Assembly: GCA_964509765.1 (NCBI GenBank)
Contig: CAZDYI010000011.1
Coordinates: 62,001-126,000 of the forward strand
Direction: 5' to 3'
DNA from: CAZDYI01 sp964509765
GTDB taxonomy: Bacteria > Pseudomonadota > Gammaproteobacteria > Tethybacterales > Tethybacteraceae
Length of the DNA: 64,000 nucleotides
Both the position numbers and the translations under genes were made by a program. Shown here piece by piece: positions 37,580-46,766 of this stretch. Each line of letters opens with the position of its first letter. Positions within the stretch are counted from its first letter, which is position 1. Below the pieces are notes generated by a model. The model was not told the DNA's origin. It saw only the letters and a program-made list of their open reading frames with translations, and did not search any database.

Positions 37580-38346
37580 ACTTCAACAGCAAACAATACA
37601 GGAAAAGCGAGGTCCCGGGGCTGACTGCTTGGGTAATCGTTGGAACGTTTCTGTTCGCCCTCTACCTTATTACAGACTCGAATATAGCCTTGGGTTTCTC
37701 CGCCGGCTGTTCGTTCCCCATAATATCGCACACTTTGGCGTGCGTATTCAAGTCAGCAAAAATTAAGGGGTACAGACCCCTCCCGCACCATGTTGCTGTA
37801 TTGGGGTGGATACTAGCAGGCCTTGTTTCTCAAGTCTTTGCCCCTGAATACCCTAATGCCGAAATTGCAGCCGAGGATACCTGGGTAAATAAGTTTTATC
37901 GTCACTTGACTGAAATGATTATTGTGACATCATCACTATTCTTCATCACATTTATTCGGGAAATGATCTTAATGGATAAGTCTCGACGGAAACTCATTGC
38001 TGAGAATCTACATGGCAGAACCGGATACGTTATAAAGTGCAAAGGTAACGAGGGCAGACTTAAGTTGGAAGCTGGCGGCAGCATTGCTTTGCCCCAACCC
38101 AAACGGAACTGGAAAGCGGTCTCTGAAGATAGCCTGAAGCCAGGAGCCCGAGTCAAGATTGTCAACGTGCACGAAAAACTGAAGTATGTAACCGTTGCGA
38201 TGATTTCCGACAGCGTATCAGCAACTACGGATGAAGCCATTGACGCTCCGGTCAGCAAGTTTAAGACATGGCACTGGGCAACATTCGGAACTCTCCTTCT
38301 GGCGCTGTCCTTGCTCGGACATGTTGCAGAATTAGAGATATTGTGA
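37576..38346 (+). CDS. NfeD-like membrane protein, module B2, ended early by in-frame TGA (256 aa)
   Basis: Paralogue of 34257-35174. VPGLTAWVIVGTFLFALYLI, LPHHVAVLGW, AEIAAEDTWVNKF, GRTGYVIKCKGNEGRLKLEA, SIALPQPKRNWKA and KLKYVTVAMI match in order. The GTG start overlaps the small gene's TGA. The frame stops at TGA 38344-38346 after GHVAELEIL. Beyond it the same frame continues without a shift as FVPGLCAVLCSVLPRV and YQILLWIFFTA to TAG at 38493. It matches the partner's last 50 residues with no gap. So this is a nonsense mutation or a recoded codon, and the truncated form lacks the last two helices. The NfeD-like OB part is intact. Confidence 0.65.
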   Translation: MNFNSKQYRKSEVPGLTAWVIVGTFLFALYLITDSNIALGFSAGCSFPIISHTLACVFKSAKIKGYRPLPHHVAVLGWILAGLVSQVFAPEYPNAEIAAEDTWVNKFYRHLTEMIIVTSSLFFITFIREMILMDKSRRKLIAENLHGRTGYVIKCKGNEGRLKLEAGGSIALPQPKRNWKAVSEDSLKPGARVKIVNVHEKLKYVTVAMISDSVSATTDEAIDAPVSKFKTWHWATFGTLLLALSLLGHVAELEIL

Positions 38347-38520
38347 TATATATTTGTGCCTGGCTTGTGTGCCGTACTTTGTTCTGTTCTGCCTCGAGTT
38401 CCGACTGAAAATGGCATGGGAATATCCATTCAGTATCAAATCTTGTTGTGGATTTTTTTCACTGCATGTTTTAGCTTCATTATTTACATTTAGGTGAGAA
38501 AGTAACGACCCAATAAGCTT

Positions 38521-38760
38521 GGAAACCTCAATTAATCCAACACTTCTGACTCTCCAGCCGAATACTCGCCTTCGAGGGAGTCGAAATCCCTCTCTGACAG
38601 GCCGTTGCAGGCCTTGAAACCTGTTTTGCGGACCTTTCGGGCCTTTATTTCCGGGGGGTCGGCCCCACCCCACCACCACCACTCACCCGAGACACCCTAG
38701 GCGGCCGAGTTATCCGGTCGTTCTTGCGCGAGATGGAGGGCCGCTTGCACCATCTTTGGA
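38521..38760 (-). mobile_element. 3' end of an IS5-like element (degraded)
   Basis: On the minus strand a short C-terminal piece of the transposase ending at a TAG near 38698 is followed by the shared IS tail. That tail includes GGCCTGCAACGGCCTGTC and the right end GGATTAATTGAGGTTTCC. It matches the ends of the other three copies. It lies at the island's right border, 40 bases before the tlpA-like gene. Confidence 0.75.
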
Positions 38761-38800
38761 GCTCCAACAGTCAATCACGAATAGAAATACATTCGATACT

Positions 38801-39346
38801 TCATGCAGGACACGGGACGTGGTCCGGAGCAAGCGCAAGGAACTCCGCGATTTCGCCGACATCTGCGAAGACTCCGACCTTGGTCTCGACCGGAACGGCA
38901 CTTCTGTCAAGCACGACGCTGTACGGCATGAGCATGTCGCCGTTGCCGAACTCCTCTAGGATCTTTGAGCCGCCGTCCAGTCCGGCGAAGACGTTTTCCA
39001 TCTTCAGGTCCAGCTCCTCGATGAGCTCCACCGCAGGCTGGCGGGAGTCGACGACGATCCCGTACACCCTGTCCGGGCACTGCGCCGCGTACTCGCTGAG
39101 GATGGGCAGCTCGTGCCTGCACGGCGGACACCAGGTCGCCCAGAAGTTGACCAGGAACGGGCGCTCGCCGAGCGGCAGCGAAGCGGGATTGCCTTCGGCG
39201 TCGGTGAGATCGATCCCGGCGGGAATCTCCAGGGCCGAGGGTTCGCCTTCCGCGGCGTCAGCCGTGGGCTCGTAAAGGTAGATGCCTGCGAGGACCCCGG
39301 CCGCGACCGCGGCAACGGCGACGGCCTCGATCCAGGTCGGCCTCAA
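38801..39346 (-). CDS. TlpA/ResA-like membrane-anchored thioredoxin (181 aa)
   Basis: An N-terminal helix (WIEAVAVAAVAAGVLAGIYL) anchors the protein in the inner membrane. The periplasmic thioredoxin fold has FLVNFWATWCPPCRHELP, with active-site CPPC at about residues 72-75. MPYSVVLD supplies the cis-proline. It reduces disulfides of exported proteins, for example during cytochrome maturation; the exact client is not shown. The start is TTG at 39346, placed two bases after the hppA stop, so it is probably co-transcribed with hppA. Length is normal. The gene marks a return to GC-rich core sequence. Confidence 0.88.
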   Translation of the reverse strand: MRPTWIEAVAVAAVAAGVLAGIYLYEPTADAAEGEPSALEIPAGIDLTDAEGNPASLPLGERPFLVNFWATWCPPCRHELPILSEYAAQCPDRVYGIVVDSRQPAVELIEELDLKMENVFAGLDGGSKILEEFGNGDMLMPYSVVLDRSAVPVETKVGVFADVGEIAEFLALAPDHVPCPA

Positions 39347-39347
39347 C

Positions 39348-41495
39348 TCAAACCAGCAGCGGGATGATCAGCAGCGCGACGATGTTGATGATCTTGATCA
39401 GCGGGTTGACCGCGGGGCCGGCCGTGTCCTTGTACGGGTCGCCGACCGTGTCTCCCGTGATCGCCGCCTGGTGCGCCTCGGAGTTCTTGCCCCCGAACGC
39501 GCCGTCCTCGATGAGCTTCTTGGCGTTGTCCCAGGCGCCGCCGCCGGCGGTCATCGAGATCGCGACGAAGATCCCGGTGATAATCGTTCCGATCAAAAGC
39601 CCGCCGAGCGCCTGCTTGCCGAGCACGACCCCGACGATCACCGGAACAACAACGGGAATCAGCGACGGGACGATCATCTCCTTTATCGAGGCCTTGGTCA
39701 GCAGCTGCACGCACTGCGAGTAGTCGGGCTTCGCCTTGCCCTCCATGATCCCCTTGATCTCGTCGAACTGCCGCTTGACCTCGTTGACAACGGACCCCGC
39801 GGCGCGTCCGACGGCGTTCATCGCGAGCGCCGCGAACAGGTAGGGAACCAGGCCGCCGATGAACAGCCCGACGAGCACGAGCGGCGAGGACAGCTCGAAC
39901 GTCACGGCCTCGCCGGTCTCGGCCCGCAGCGTGTTCGTGTAGTCCGCGAACAGCACAAGCGCGGCCAGGCCCGCAGAGCCGATCGCGTAACCCTTGGTCA
40001 CCGCCTTGGTCGTGTTCCCGACCGCGTCGAGCGGGTCGGTGACCTTGTCCCGGACCTCCTTGTCGAGGTCGGCCATCTCGGATATCCCGCCGGCGTTGTC
40101 GGTGATCGGGCCGAAGGCGTCGAGGGCGACGACCACGCCGGCCATCGAGAGCATGGAGGTCGCTGCGATAGCGATCCCGTAGACGTCGCCGATCCAGTAC
40201 GCGACCAGGATGGACGCGCAGACGGCGAGGACCGGGCCCGCGCAGGCGTGCATCGACACCGCAAGGCCCTGGATGATGTTGGTCGCGTGGCCCGTGGTCG
40301 AGGCCTCGGCGATCGACTTGACCGGCTTGAACGCGGTGTCTGTGTAATAGTGGGTGAACACCACCATCGCCCCTGTCAGCAGGAGCCCGACCGCGGACGA
40401 GACGATCATCGGGATGATCTCGAGCTCGGAGACCGGCCCGAACAGGAAGGCGAGCAGGACGAACAGGCCGAACGCCGACAGGCCCGCGATGATCATCGCC
40501 CGGTAGAGGATGTTCATGATAGGGCTGCCCGAGTTGAACCGCGAAAGCAGCCCGTCGATCACGTCGACGATCGGGAGGAAGACGATCATCCAGTGCGGGT
40601 TGCGCGCGTCGGGGCCCTTCTTGCGCTCGCGCACGAACAGGCACCCGAATATCGACGCGACTATCGACGCCGCGCCGAGCGCCATCGGGAACAGGACCGC
40701 GCCGGCGTCGCCCTGGTAGATGAGGGTCCCGGCGAATATCGTCGCGATCATGGTCACCGCGTAGGTCTCGAACAGGTCCGCGGCCATGCCGGCGCAGTCG
40801 CCGACGTTGTCGCCGACGTTGTCGGCGATCACCGCGGGGTTGCGCGGGTCGTCCTCGGGGATGCCGAGGTCCAGCTTGCCGGAGAGGTCGGCGCCGACGT
40901 CGGCGCCCTTGGTGAAGATCCCCCCTCCGAGCCTCGCGAAGATCGAGATCAGCGAGCCGCCGAAGCCCAGCCCGATGAGCGGGTGGACCAGGTGGTTCCA
41001 GTCGATCGACTCGGCGTCGCCGCCTGACTGCCAGTAGTAGAGGACGGTCAGGTAGCCGGCCACGCCCAGAAGCCCGAGTCCGACCACCAGCATCCCGGTG
41101 ATCGCCCCGCCCCGGAAGGCGACGTCAAGGGCCGGCTGCAGGCCGGACTTGGCGGCCTCGGCGGTGCGCACGTTCGCCCTGACCGAGACGTTCATCCCTA
41201 TGTATCCCGCAGCGGCCGAGCTTACTGCCCCGATCGCGAAGCCGACCGCGACCAGGAAGTCGTACATCGCGAGCAGCACGGTGATCACTGCGCCGACGAC
41301 GGCGACCCACTTGTACTGCTCGTTGAGGAAGGCCTGCGCGCCCTCCTTGACGCTCGCGGCGATCGAGCGCATGCGCTCGTCGCCCTCGGGCAGGCCCATG
41401 ATCCAGCCGTAGCTGATGAATCCGTAGACTATCGCCGCCGCCGCGCAGGCAAGGACCAGCAGCAGCACCAGCAGCACAATGACGGAAAACTCCAT
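39348..41495 (-). CDS. hppA: Membrane-bound proton-translocating pyrophosphatase (715 aa)
   Basis: This enzyme hydrolyses cytoplasmic PPi and pumps H+ across the inner membrane with about 16 helices. The substrate motif [20 protein letters not shown] is followed by [20 protein letters not shown], and the second acidic motif near the C-terminus is [24 protein letters not shown] carries lysine at the position that is alanine in K+-dependent enzymes, and GSAGLA follows. The protein should therefore be of the K+-independent H+ type. Length is normal. A TATAAT lies at 41558-41553, giving a leader of about 50 bases. The TlpA-like gene follows immediately. Divergent from the SCO1 gene. Confidence 0.97.
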   Translation of the reverse strand: MEFSVIVLLVLLLVLACAAAAIVYGFISYGWIMGLPEGDERMRSIAASVKEGAQAFLNEQYKWVAVVGAVITVLLAMYDFLVAVGFAIGAVSSAAAGYIGMNVSVRANVRTAEAAKSGLQPALDVAFRGGAITGMLVVGLGLLGVAGYLTVLYYWQSGGDAESIDWNHLVHPLIGLGFGGSLISIFARLGGGIFTKGADVGADLSGKLDLGIPEDDPRNPAVIADNVGDNVGDCAGMAADLFETYAVTMIATIFAGTLIYQGDAGAVLFPMALGAASIVASIFGCLFVRERKKGPDARNPHWMIVFLPIVDVIDGLLSRFNSGSPIMNILYRAMIIAGLSAFGLFVLLAFLFGPVSELEIIPMIVSSAVGLLLTGAMVVFTHYYTDTAFKPVKSIAEASTTGHATNIIQGLAVSMHACAGPVLAVCASILVAYWIGDVYGIAIAATSMLSMAGVVVALDAFGPITDNAGGISEMADLDKEVRDKVTDPLDAVGNTTKAVTKGYAIGSAGLAALVLFADYTNTLRAETGEAVTFELSSPLVLVGLFIGGLVPYLFAALAMNAVGRAAGSVVNEVKRQFDEIKGIMEGKAKPDYSQCVQLLTKASIKEMIVPSLIPVVVPVIVGVVLGKQALGGLLIGTIITGIFVAISMTAGGGAWDNAKKLIEDGAFGGKNSEAHQAAITGDTVGDPYKDTAGPAVNPLIKIINIVALLIIPLLV

Positions 41496-41552
41496 GGCAA
41501 ATCTCTCGAGGGGGCGCCCCGCGACAGCGGCGGAACGCGGTTCAGGTCAGGA

Positions 41553-41558
41553 ATTATA
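41553..41558 (-). promoter_or_regulatory. -10 box of hppA
   Basis: TATAAT on the minus strand, about 58 bases before the hppA ATG. No clear -35 at the standard distance. It is divergent from the SCO1 promoter at 41682. Confidence 0.5.
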
Positions 41559-41681
41559 TGCCTTTCCCGGCAAATTGATGCACCGCAACATGGCTCCCCG
41601 CCGCCCCGCCCGCGGCGCCGAAACGCCCGAAAATGCCTTGCGGACACTGGATTCCCCGCGCGGGGGGCGGATTCCTGAATG

Positions 41682-41687
41682 TATAAT
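41682..41687 (+). promoter_or_regulatory. -10 box of the SCO1 gene
   Basis: TATAAT whose expected transcription start coincides with the A of the ATG at 41694. The gene may be expressed from a leaderless message, and the in-frame ATG at 41679 is ruled out. Confidence 0.5.
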
Positions 41688-41693
41688 TCAGGC

Positions 41694-42305
41694 ATGTTGA
41701 GGCGGGTTTTTTCCACGGCGACGCTCGCAATCCTTCTGTCGCTGCCCACAGGCCAGGCGCGGTCCGCGTCCGGCCACACGTCGGACGCCGAGCTCGTCAA
41801 CACGACGATCACGGGCCTCGGGACGATCGGCGGCGACTTCGAGTTCCTCGACGACAACGGCAGGCTGCGCAACCTCGACGACCTCCGCGGCGACGTGGTC
41901 TCGGTGTTCTTCGGCTTCACCAACTGCACCGACGTCTGCCCCGGCTACCTCGCCAAGACCAGCGTCGTCCGCGAGATGCTCGGAGAGCGCGGCAACAGCC
42001 TCAAGGTCGTGTTCGTCACCATAGACCCCGAGCGCGACGACCGCGTGACCCTGCGCGACTACCTCAGGCTGTTCGACCGGCGCAACAACATCGGCGCGAG
42101 GGTCCCCGGCGGCAAGCTGCCCGAGGTGCTCAAGCTCTACGCCGCGTCGACCCACCACTTCATGGACGGCAACGACCGCCTGATGGTCACGCACAGCGTC
42201 GGCTCGTACCTGCTCGACAGGAACGGGCGGCCTACTTACTACGTGCCCGGCGACAAGGGCGTCGAGGAGTTCGCCGCCCTGGTCGAAGAGCTCCTGGACG
42301 CCTAG
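41694..42305 (+). CDS. SCO1/SenC-like copper chaperone (203 aa)
   Basis: After a signal peptide (LRRVFSTATLAILLSLPTGQARS) comes a thioredoxin-like fold. It carries FGFTNCTDVCPGYLAKTSVV, the CxxxC copper/redox site, VVFVTIDPERD, and the conserved histidine in VTHSVGSYLLD. Members deliver copper to the CuA centre of cytochrome c oxidase or act as periplasmic thiol-disulfide proteins. No oxidase gene is in the window to choose between these. The start at 41694 follows a TATAAT by only six bases. Next gene aceE is 39 bases downstream on the same strand. Confidence 0.93.
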   Translation: MLRRVFSTATLAILLSLPTGQARSASGHTSDAELVNTTITGLGTIGGDFEFLDDNGRLRNLDDLRGDVVSVFFGFTNCTDVCPGYLAKTSVVREMLGERGNSLKVVFVTIDPERDDRVTLRDYLRLFDRRNNIGARVPGGKLPEVLKLYAASTHHFMDGNDRLMVTHSVGSYLLDRNGRPTYYVPGDKGVEEFAALVEELLDA

Positions 42306-42344
42306 GAAGGCGCTCCCCGGAAGCAGGCCGGGAAAGGCAAGCCC

Positions 42345-45062
42345 ATGTCGTCTTTCGGCGAGACCCTCGGGGACGACCTCGACCGCGAGGAGACCCTCGA
42401 GTGGATCGAGTCCCTCGAGGCGGTCCTCGAGGCGGAGGGGCCCGAGCGCGCGCACTACCTGCTCGAGCGCCTGATCGAGGTCACCCGCGCAGCGGGGGTA
42501 AACCTCCACTACACCGCCAACACCGCGTACTACAACACCATCCCGGCCAGCCAGGAGGCGCAGTACCCCGGCGACGCCGAGATGGAGAGCAGGCTGCGGA
42601 GCATGGTCCGCTGGAACGCTCTCGCGACCGTGGTCCGCGCCAACCGCAAGGAGGGCGACCTCGGCGGCCACATCGCCTCGTACGCGTCCGGGTCGACGCT
42701 CTACGAGGTCGGGATCAACCACTACTTCCGGGTGCGCCACCCGCAGCTTGCCGGCACCCCGCACGAGGACTGCGGCGACATGGTCTACGTCCAGGGGCAC
42801 TCCTCGCCCGGCATCTACGCGCGCTCGTTCCTCGAGGGCCGGCTCAGCGAGGACCAGCTCGACAGCTTCCGCCAGGAGATCGGCGGCAACGGCCTGTCGT
42901 CGTACCCCCACCCGTGGCTGATGCCGGACTACTGGCAGTTCCCGACGGTGTCGATGGGCCTCGGCCCGCTGATGGCGATCTACCAGGCTCGCTTCATGCG
43001 CTACCTCGAGCACCGCGGCCTTTTGCCCGCGACCGACCGCAAGGTCTGGGCGTTCCTCGGCGACGGCGAGACCGACGAGCCGGAGTCGCTCGGAGCGCTG
43101 TCGCTGGCCTCGCGCGAGGAGCTCGACAACCTCATCTTCGTCGTCAACTGCAACCTGCAGCGCCTCGACGGGCCCGTGCGCGGCAACGGCAAGATCATCC
43201 AGGAGCTCGAGGCGGTCTTCCACGGCGCGGGCTGGAACGTGATCAAGGTGATCTGGGGGTCGAACTGGGACAGCCTGCTCATGCAGGACAAGTCGGGCGA
43301 GCTCCGCGAGGTGATGGAGAAGACCGTCGACGGCGACTACCAGACCCTGCGCTCGGAGAGCGGCGGCTACATCCGCGACAACTTCTTCGGCAAGTACCCG
43401 AAGCTCAAGGAGATGGTCGCGAGCATGTCCGACGCGGAGATCTGGCGCCTGCGGCGCGGCGGCCACGACATGTACAAGGTCAACACCGCGTACAGGGCGG
43501 CGATGGAGGCCAAGGGCAGGCCGACGGTGATCCTCGCGAAGACGATCAAGGGCTACGGGATGGGCGACGCCGGCGAGGCGAAGAACATCGCCCACCAGCA
43601 GAAGAAGATCTCCGACGACGCGCTGCGGCGCGTGCGCGACCGCTTCCGCATCCCGATCCCCGACGGGAAGGTCTCCGAGGTCCCCTACTACAAGCCTGAG
43701 CCGGACTCGCCCGAGAGCAAGTACGTCGCCGAGCGCATCAAGGCGATGGGCGGGCACTTCCCGACGCGCAACAGGAAGGCGGAGAGGCTCGAGGTCCCGG
43801 GCATCGAGGAGTTCAAGTCGATGACCGCGCCGTCGGGGCAGCGCGAGTTCTCGACGACGATGGCCTTCGTGCGCATCCTGTCGGTGCTGCTCAAGGACAA
43901 GGCGATCGGCAAGCGGATCGTCCCGATCGTCGCCGACGAGTCGCGCACCTTCGGGATGGAGGGCCTGTTCCGCCAGCTCGGGATCTACTCGCAGCACGGC
44001 CAGAAGTACCGCCCCGAGGACGCCGACCAGCTGATGTACTACCGCGAGGACCGCAAGGGCCAGATCCTCCAGGAGGGGATCAGCGAGGCCGGAGCGTTCT
44101 CCTCGTGGATCGCCGCGGCGACCTCGTACTCGAACCACGGCCTGCCGATGGTCCCGTTCTTCATCTACTACTCGATGTTCGGCTTCCAGCGCGTCGGCGA
44201 CCTGGCCTGGGCCGCGGGCGACTCGCGCGCCCGGGGCTTTCTGCTCGGCGGGACCTCGGGCCGCACCACCCTCAACGGCGAGGGCCTGCAGCACGAGGAC
44301 GGCCACAGCCACATCCTCGCGGCCAACATCCCCAACTGCGTCCCGTACGACCCGACGTTTGCAGGCGAGGTCGCGGTGATCATCCAGGACGGCCTGCGCC
44401 GGATGCTCAGCGAGCAGGAGGACGTCTATTTCTACGTCACCCTGATGAACGAGAACTACGGCCATCCCGAGGTGCCGAAAAAGCGCCACAAGGACCTCCT
44501 CAAGGGGATGTACCTGCTTCGCAAGTCGGAGGTGAAGAAGCCCAGGGCGCGCGTGCAGCTGCTCGGCAGCGGGACCATCCTGCGCGAGGTAATGGCCGCT
44601 GCCGACATGCTCGGCGAGGACCACGGGATCGCGGCGGACGTCTGGAGCGCGACGAGCTTCACCCTGCTCGCCCGCGACGGCAGGGCGGCCTCGCGCGGCC
44701 GCTTCCTGTCCGCGGGCAGGAAGAAGGGCAACGGCGCCGAGGCCAAGTCCCACGTCGAGGCGCTGCTCGGCCCGACCGAGGGCCCGATCGTGGCCGCGAG
44801 CGACTACGTGCAGCTGTTCTGCGAGCAGGTCCGGGCGTACCTGCCCGAGGGCCGCCGCTTCGTCGCGCTCGGCACCGACGGCTTCGGCCGCTCGGACACG
44901 CGGGCAAACCTGCGCTCGCACTTCGAGGTCGACCGCAGCCACATCGCCCACGCCGCCCTGGTCGCGCTAACCCGCGACGGCGGCTTCGACAGCGCCAAGC
45001 TCGGCAAGGCCGCGAAGGCCTACGGGATCGACCCCGGCAAGCCGGACCCCTTTGTCTCCTGA
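42345..45062 (+). CDS. aceE: Pyruvate dehydrogenase E1, homodimeric type (905 aa)
   Basis: It decarboxylates pyruvate with thiamine diphosphate and passes the acetyl group to the lipoyl arm of E2. GHIASYASGSTLYEVGINHY, YVQGHSSPGIYARSFLEGRL and SYPHPWLMPDYW open the first domain. The TPP motif is GDGETDEPES to NCNLQRLDGPVRGN. FGMEGLFRQLGI and GEGLQHEDGHSH belong to the later domains. Length matches E. coli AceE closely. It is followed by aceF after 12 bases, so this is a PDH operon, but the E3 gene lpd is not present downstream. No PdhR-like regulator is seen upstream. Confidence 0.98.
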   Translation: MSSFGETLGDDLDREETLEWIESLEAVLEAEGPERAHYLLERLIEVTRAAGVNLHYTANTAYYNTIPASQEAQYPGDAEMESRLRSMVRWNALATVVRANRKEGDLGGHIASYASGSTLYEVGINHYFRVRHPQLAGTPHEDCGDMVYVQGHSSPGIYARSFLEGRLSEDQLDSFRQEIGGNGLSSYPHPWLMPDYWQFPTVSMGLGPLMAIYQARFMRYLEHRGLLPATDRKVWAFLGDGETDEPESLGALSLASREELDNLIFVVNCNLQRLDGPVRGNGKIIQELEAVFHGAGWNVIKVIWGSNWDSLLMQDKSGELREVMEKTVDGDYQTLRSESGGYIRDNFFGKYPKLKEMVASMSDAEIWRLRRGGHDMYKVNTAYRAAMEAKGRPTVILAKTIKGYGMGDAGEAKNIAHQQKKISDDALRRVRDRFRIPIPDGKVSEVPYYKPEPDSPESKYVAERIKAMGGHFPTRNRKAERLEVPGIEEFKSMTAPSGQREFSTTMAFVRILSVLLKDKAIGKRIVPIVADESRTFGMEGLFRQLGIYSQHGQKYRPEDADQLMYYREDRKGQILQEGISEAGAFSSWIAAATSYSNHGLPMVPFFIYYSMFGFQRVGDLAWAAGDSRARGFLLGGTSGRTTLNGEGLQHEDGHSHILAANIPNCVPYDPTFAGEVAVIIQDGLRRMLSEQEDVYFYVTLMNENYGHPEVPKKRHKDLLKGMYLLRKSEVKKPRARVQLLGSGTILREVMAAADMLGEDHGIAADVWSATSFTLLARDGRAASRGRFLSAGRKKGNGAEAKSHVEALLGPTEGPIVAASDYVQLFCEQVRAYLPEGRRFVALGTDGFGRSDTRANLRSHFEVDRSHIAHAALVALTRDGGFDSAKLGKAAKAYGIDPGKPDPFVS

Positions 45063-45074
45063 CGGAGCGCTCCG

Positions 45075-46718
45075 ATGGCCACTGAGGTTCGCGTCCCGGA
45101 CATCGGCGACTTCGAGGGCGTCGAGATCATCGAGGTCCTGGCCAAGGCCGGCGACGCGGTCGACAAGGAGCAGGGCCTGCTCACGCTCGAGACCGAGAAG
45201 GCGACCATGGACGTCCCCACCCCCGTTGCGGGAACTCTGGTCGATCTTACCGTCGGCGTGGGCGACAAGGTCAGCGAGGGCGACCTGATCGCCCGGGTGG
45301 AGGAAGGCGCAGCGGCTGCTGAAGGCGAGGCACCCGCAGCGGAGGAGGCGCCGAAGCAGGAGGCCGCGGCGCTCGCCGCCGAGGAAAGCGCGGAAGCGCC
45401 GGCCGCTCCCGCGCCGGCGCAGCAGCAGGAAGCGCCTGCGGAAGACGTGACGGTCACGGTCCCGGACATCGGCGACTTCAAGGACGTCGAGATCATCGAG
45501 GTGCTCGCGAAGGCCGGCGACGCGGTCGAAAAGGAGCAGGGCCTGGTCACGCTCGAGACCGAGAAGGCGACCATGGACGTCCCCTCCCCCGTTGCGGGAA
45601 CGCTGGTCGAGCTGACTGTCGGAACGGGCGACAAGGTCAGCGAGGGCGACGCCATCGCCGTCGTCCGCGCAAGCGCCGAAGCCGCCGCGGATGAGCCGGC
45701 CGCGCAGGGCGCCCCGACTCAGGCGGCCCCGCCGGCTCAGGCGGCCGAGCGCAAGCAGCCCGCCCCCGCCGCGAAGCAGGAGAGCACCGGGCGCGCTCAG
45801 ACGTCCTCGACCGTCCACGCAACGCCTGCCGTGCGCAAGATCGCAAGGGAGTACGGCGTCGACCTCGCAAAGGTCAAGGGCAGCGGCAACAAGGGCCGCG
45901 TCCTCAAGGAGGACATCAAGGCCTACGTCCGCGAGCAGCTCGAGAGGGGGACGGGCGGCGGCGGGACGGGGCTTCGGCTCGGCTACGAGCTGCCGGAGAT
46001 GGAGACCGACCACGGCAAGGACGGGCCCGTCGACGACGAGGCGCTGTCGCGGATCAAGCAGATCTCCGGCCCCGCCCTGCACCGCAACTGGCTTACGGTC
46101 CCGCATGTGACCCAGTTCGACGACGCCGACGTGACCGAGCTCGAGTCCTTCCGCAAGGCCCACGCCGACGAGGCCAAGGCGCGGGGGTTCTCGCTCTCGC
46201 CGCTCGCCTTCGTCGCCAAGGCGGTATCGGTCGCGCTGATCCACTACCCGAACTTCAACTCCTCGCTCGCGGCCGACGGCAAGTCGATCGCGGTCAAGAA
46301 GTACATCAACATCGGGATCGCCGTCGACACCGCGGGGGGCCTCGTCGTCCCGGTCCTGCGCGACGCCAACACCAAGACGGTGATGCAGCTCGCCGAGGAG
46401 ATGGGGGAGGTTTCCAAGCGCGCCCGCGACGGCAAGGTCGGGCCCAAGGACCTGCGCGGCGGGACCTTCACGATATCCTCGCTCGGCGGGATCGGCGGAA
46501 CGCACTTCACGCCTATAGTCAACGCCCCCGAGGTCGCGATCCTCGGCGTCGGCAGGTCGCGGCAGGCGCCGGTCTGGAGCGGCTCTGAGTTCCGGCCGCG
46601 GCTGATGATGCCGCTCGCCCTGTCCTACGACCACCGGGTGATCGACGGCGCGCAGGGGGCGCGGTTCATCACCCACCTCAGCGAGCTGCTCAGCGACATC
46701 AGGAACATCGTCCTCTAG
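45075..46718 (+). CDS. aceF: Dihydrolipoamide acetyltransferase, E2 of PDH (547 aa)
   Basis: Two lipoyl domains sit at residues 2-77 and 123-200, each with [11 protein letters not shown]; the lipoylated lysines are K42 and K164. They are joined by Ala/Pro/Glu-rich linkers. A peripheral-subunit-binding domain follows at about 252-290 ([28 protein letters not shown]). The catalytic domain, to the C-terminus, has [14 protein letters not shown] with the active histidine. It forms the core of the PDH complex and moves acetyl to CoA. The two lipoyl domains are nearly identical even in DNA, which suggests a recent duplication or gene conversion. E. coli has three such domains. Confidence 0.97.
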   Translation: MATEVRVPDIGDFEGVEIIEVLAKAGDAVDKEQGLLTLETEKATMDVPTPVAGTLVDLTVGVGDKVSEGDLIARVEEGAAAAEGEAPAAEEAPKQEAAALAAEESAEAPAAPAPAQQQEAPAEDVTVTVPDIGDFKDVEIIEVLAKAGDAVEKEQGLVTLETEKATMDVPSPVAGTLVELTVGTGDKVSEGDAIAVVRASAEAAADEPAAQGAPTQAAPPAQAAERKQPAPAAKQESTGRAQTSSTVHATPAVRKIAREYGVDLAKVKGSGNKGRVLKEDIKAYVREQLERGTGGGGTGLRLGYELPEMETDHGKDGPVDDEALSRIKQISGPALHRNWLTVPHVTQFDDADVTELESFRKAHADEAKARGFSLSPLAFVAKAVSVALIHYPNFNSSLAADGKSIAVKKYINIGIAVDTAGGLVVPVLRDANTKTVMQLAEEMGEVSKRARDGKVGPKDLRGGTFTISSLGGIGGTHFTPIVNAPEVAILGVGRSRQAPVWSGSEFRPRLMMPLALSYDHRVIDGAQGARFITHLSELLSDIRNIVL

Positions 46719-46766
46719 GCCGCGGCCGCGGCCGCCGCCCCTGACGGGTCTGCAGCAAACCAGTAC

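Noticed and set aside
14629..38800. Integrative element with tRNA attachment sites
   Set aside because: No tRNA gene, integrase or direct-repeat pair was found at either border of the AT-rich block.
39282..41027. Long plus-strand frame of 581 codons opposite hppA
   Set aside because: Extremely rich in Arg, Asp and His with no hydrophobic pattern; it is the complement of the pyrophosphatase gene.
41688..44951. 1087-codon minus-strand frame
   Set aside because: It mirrors aceE and SCO1. Composition is dominated by V, R, L, E and A in a GC3 shadow pattern, and there is no ribosome site.
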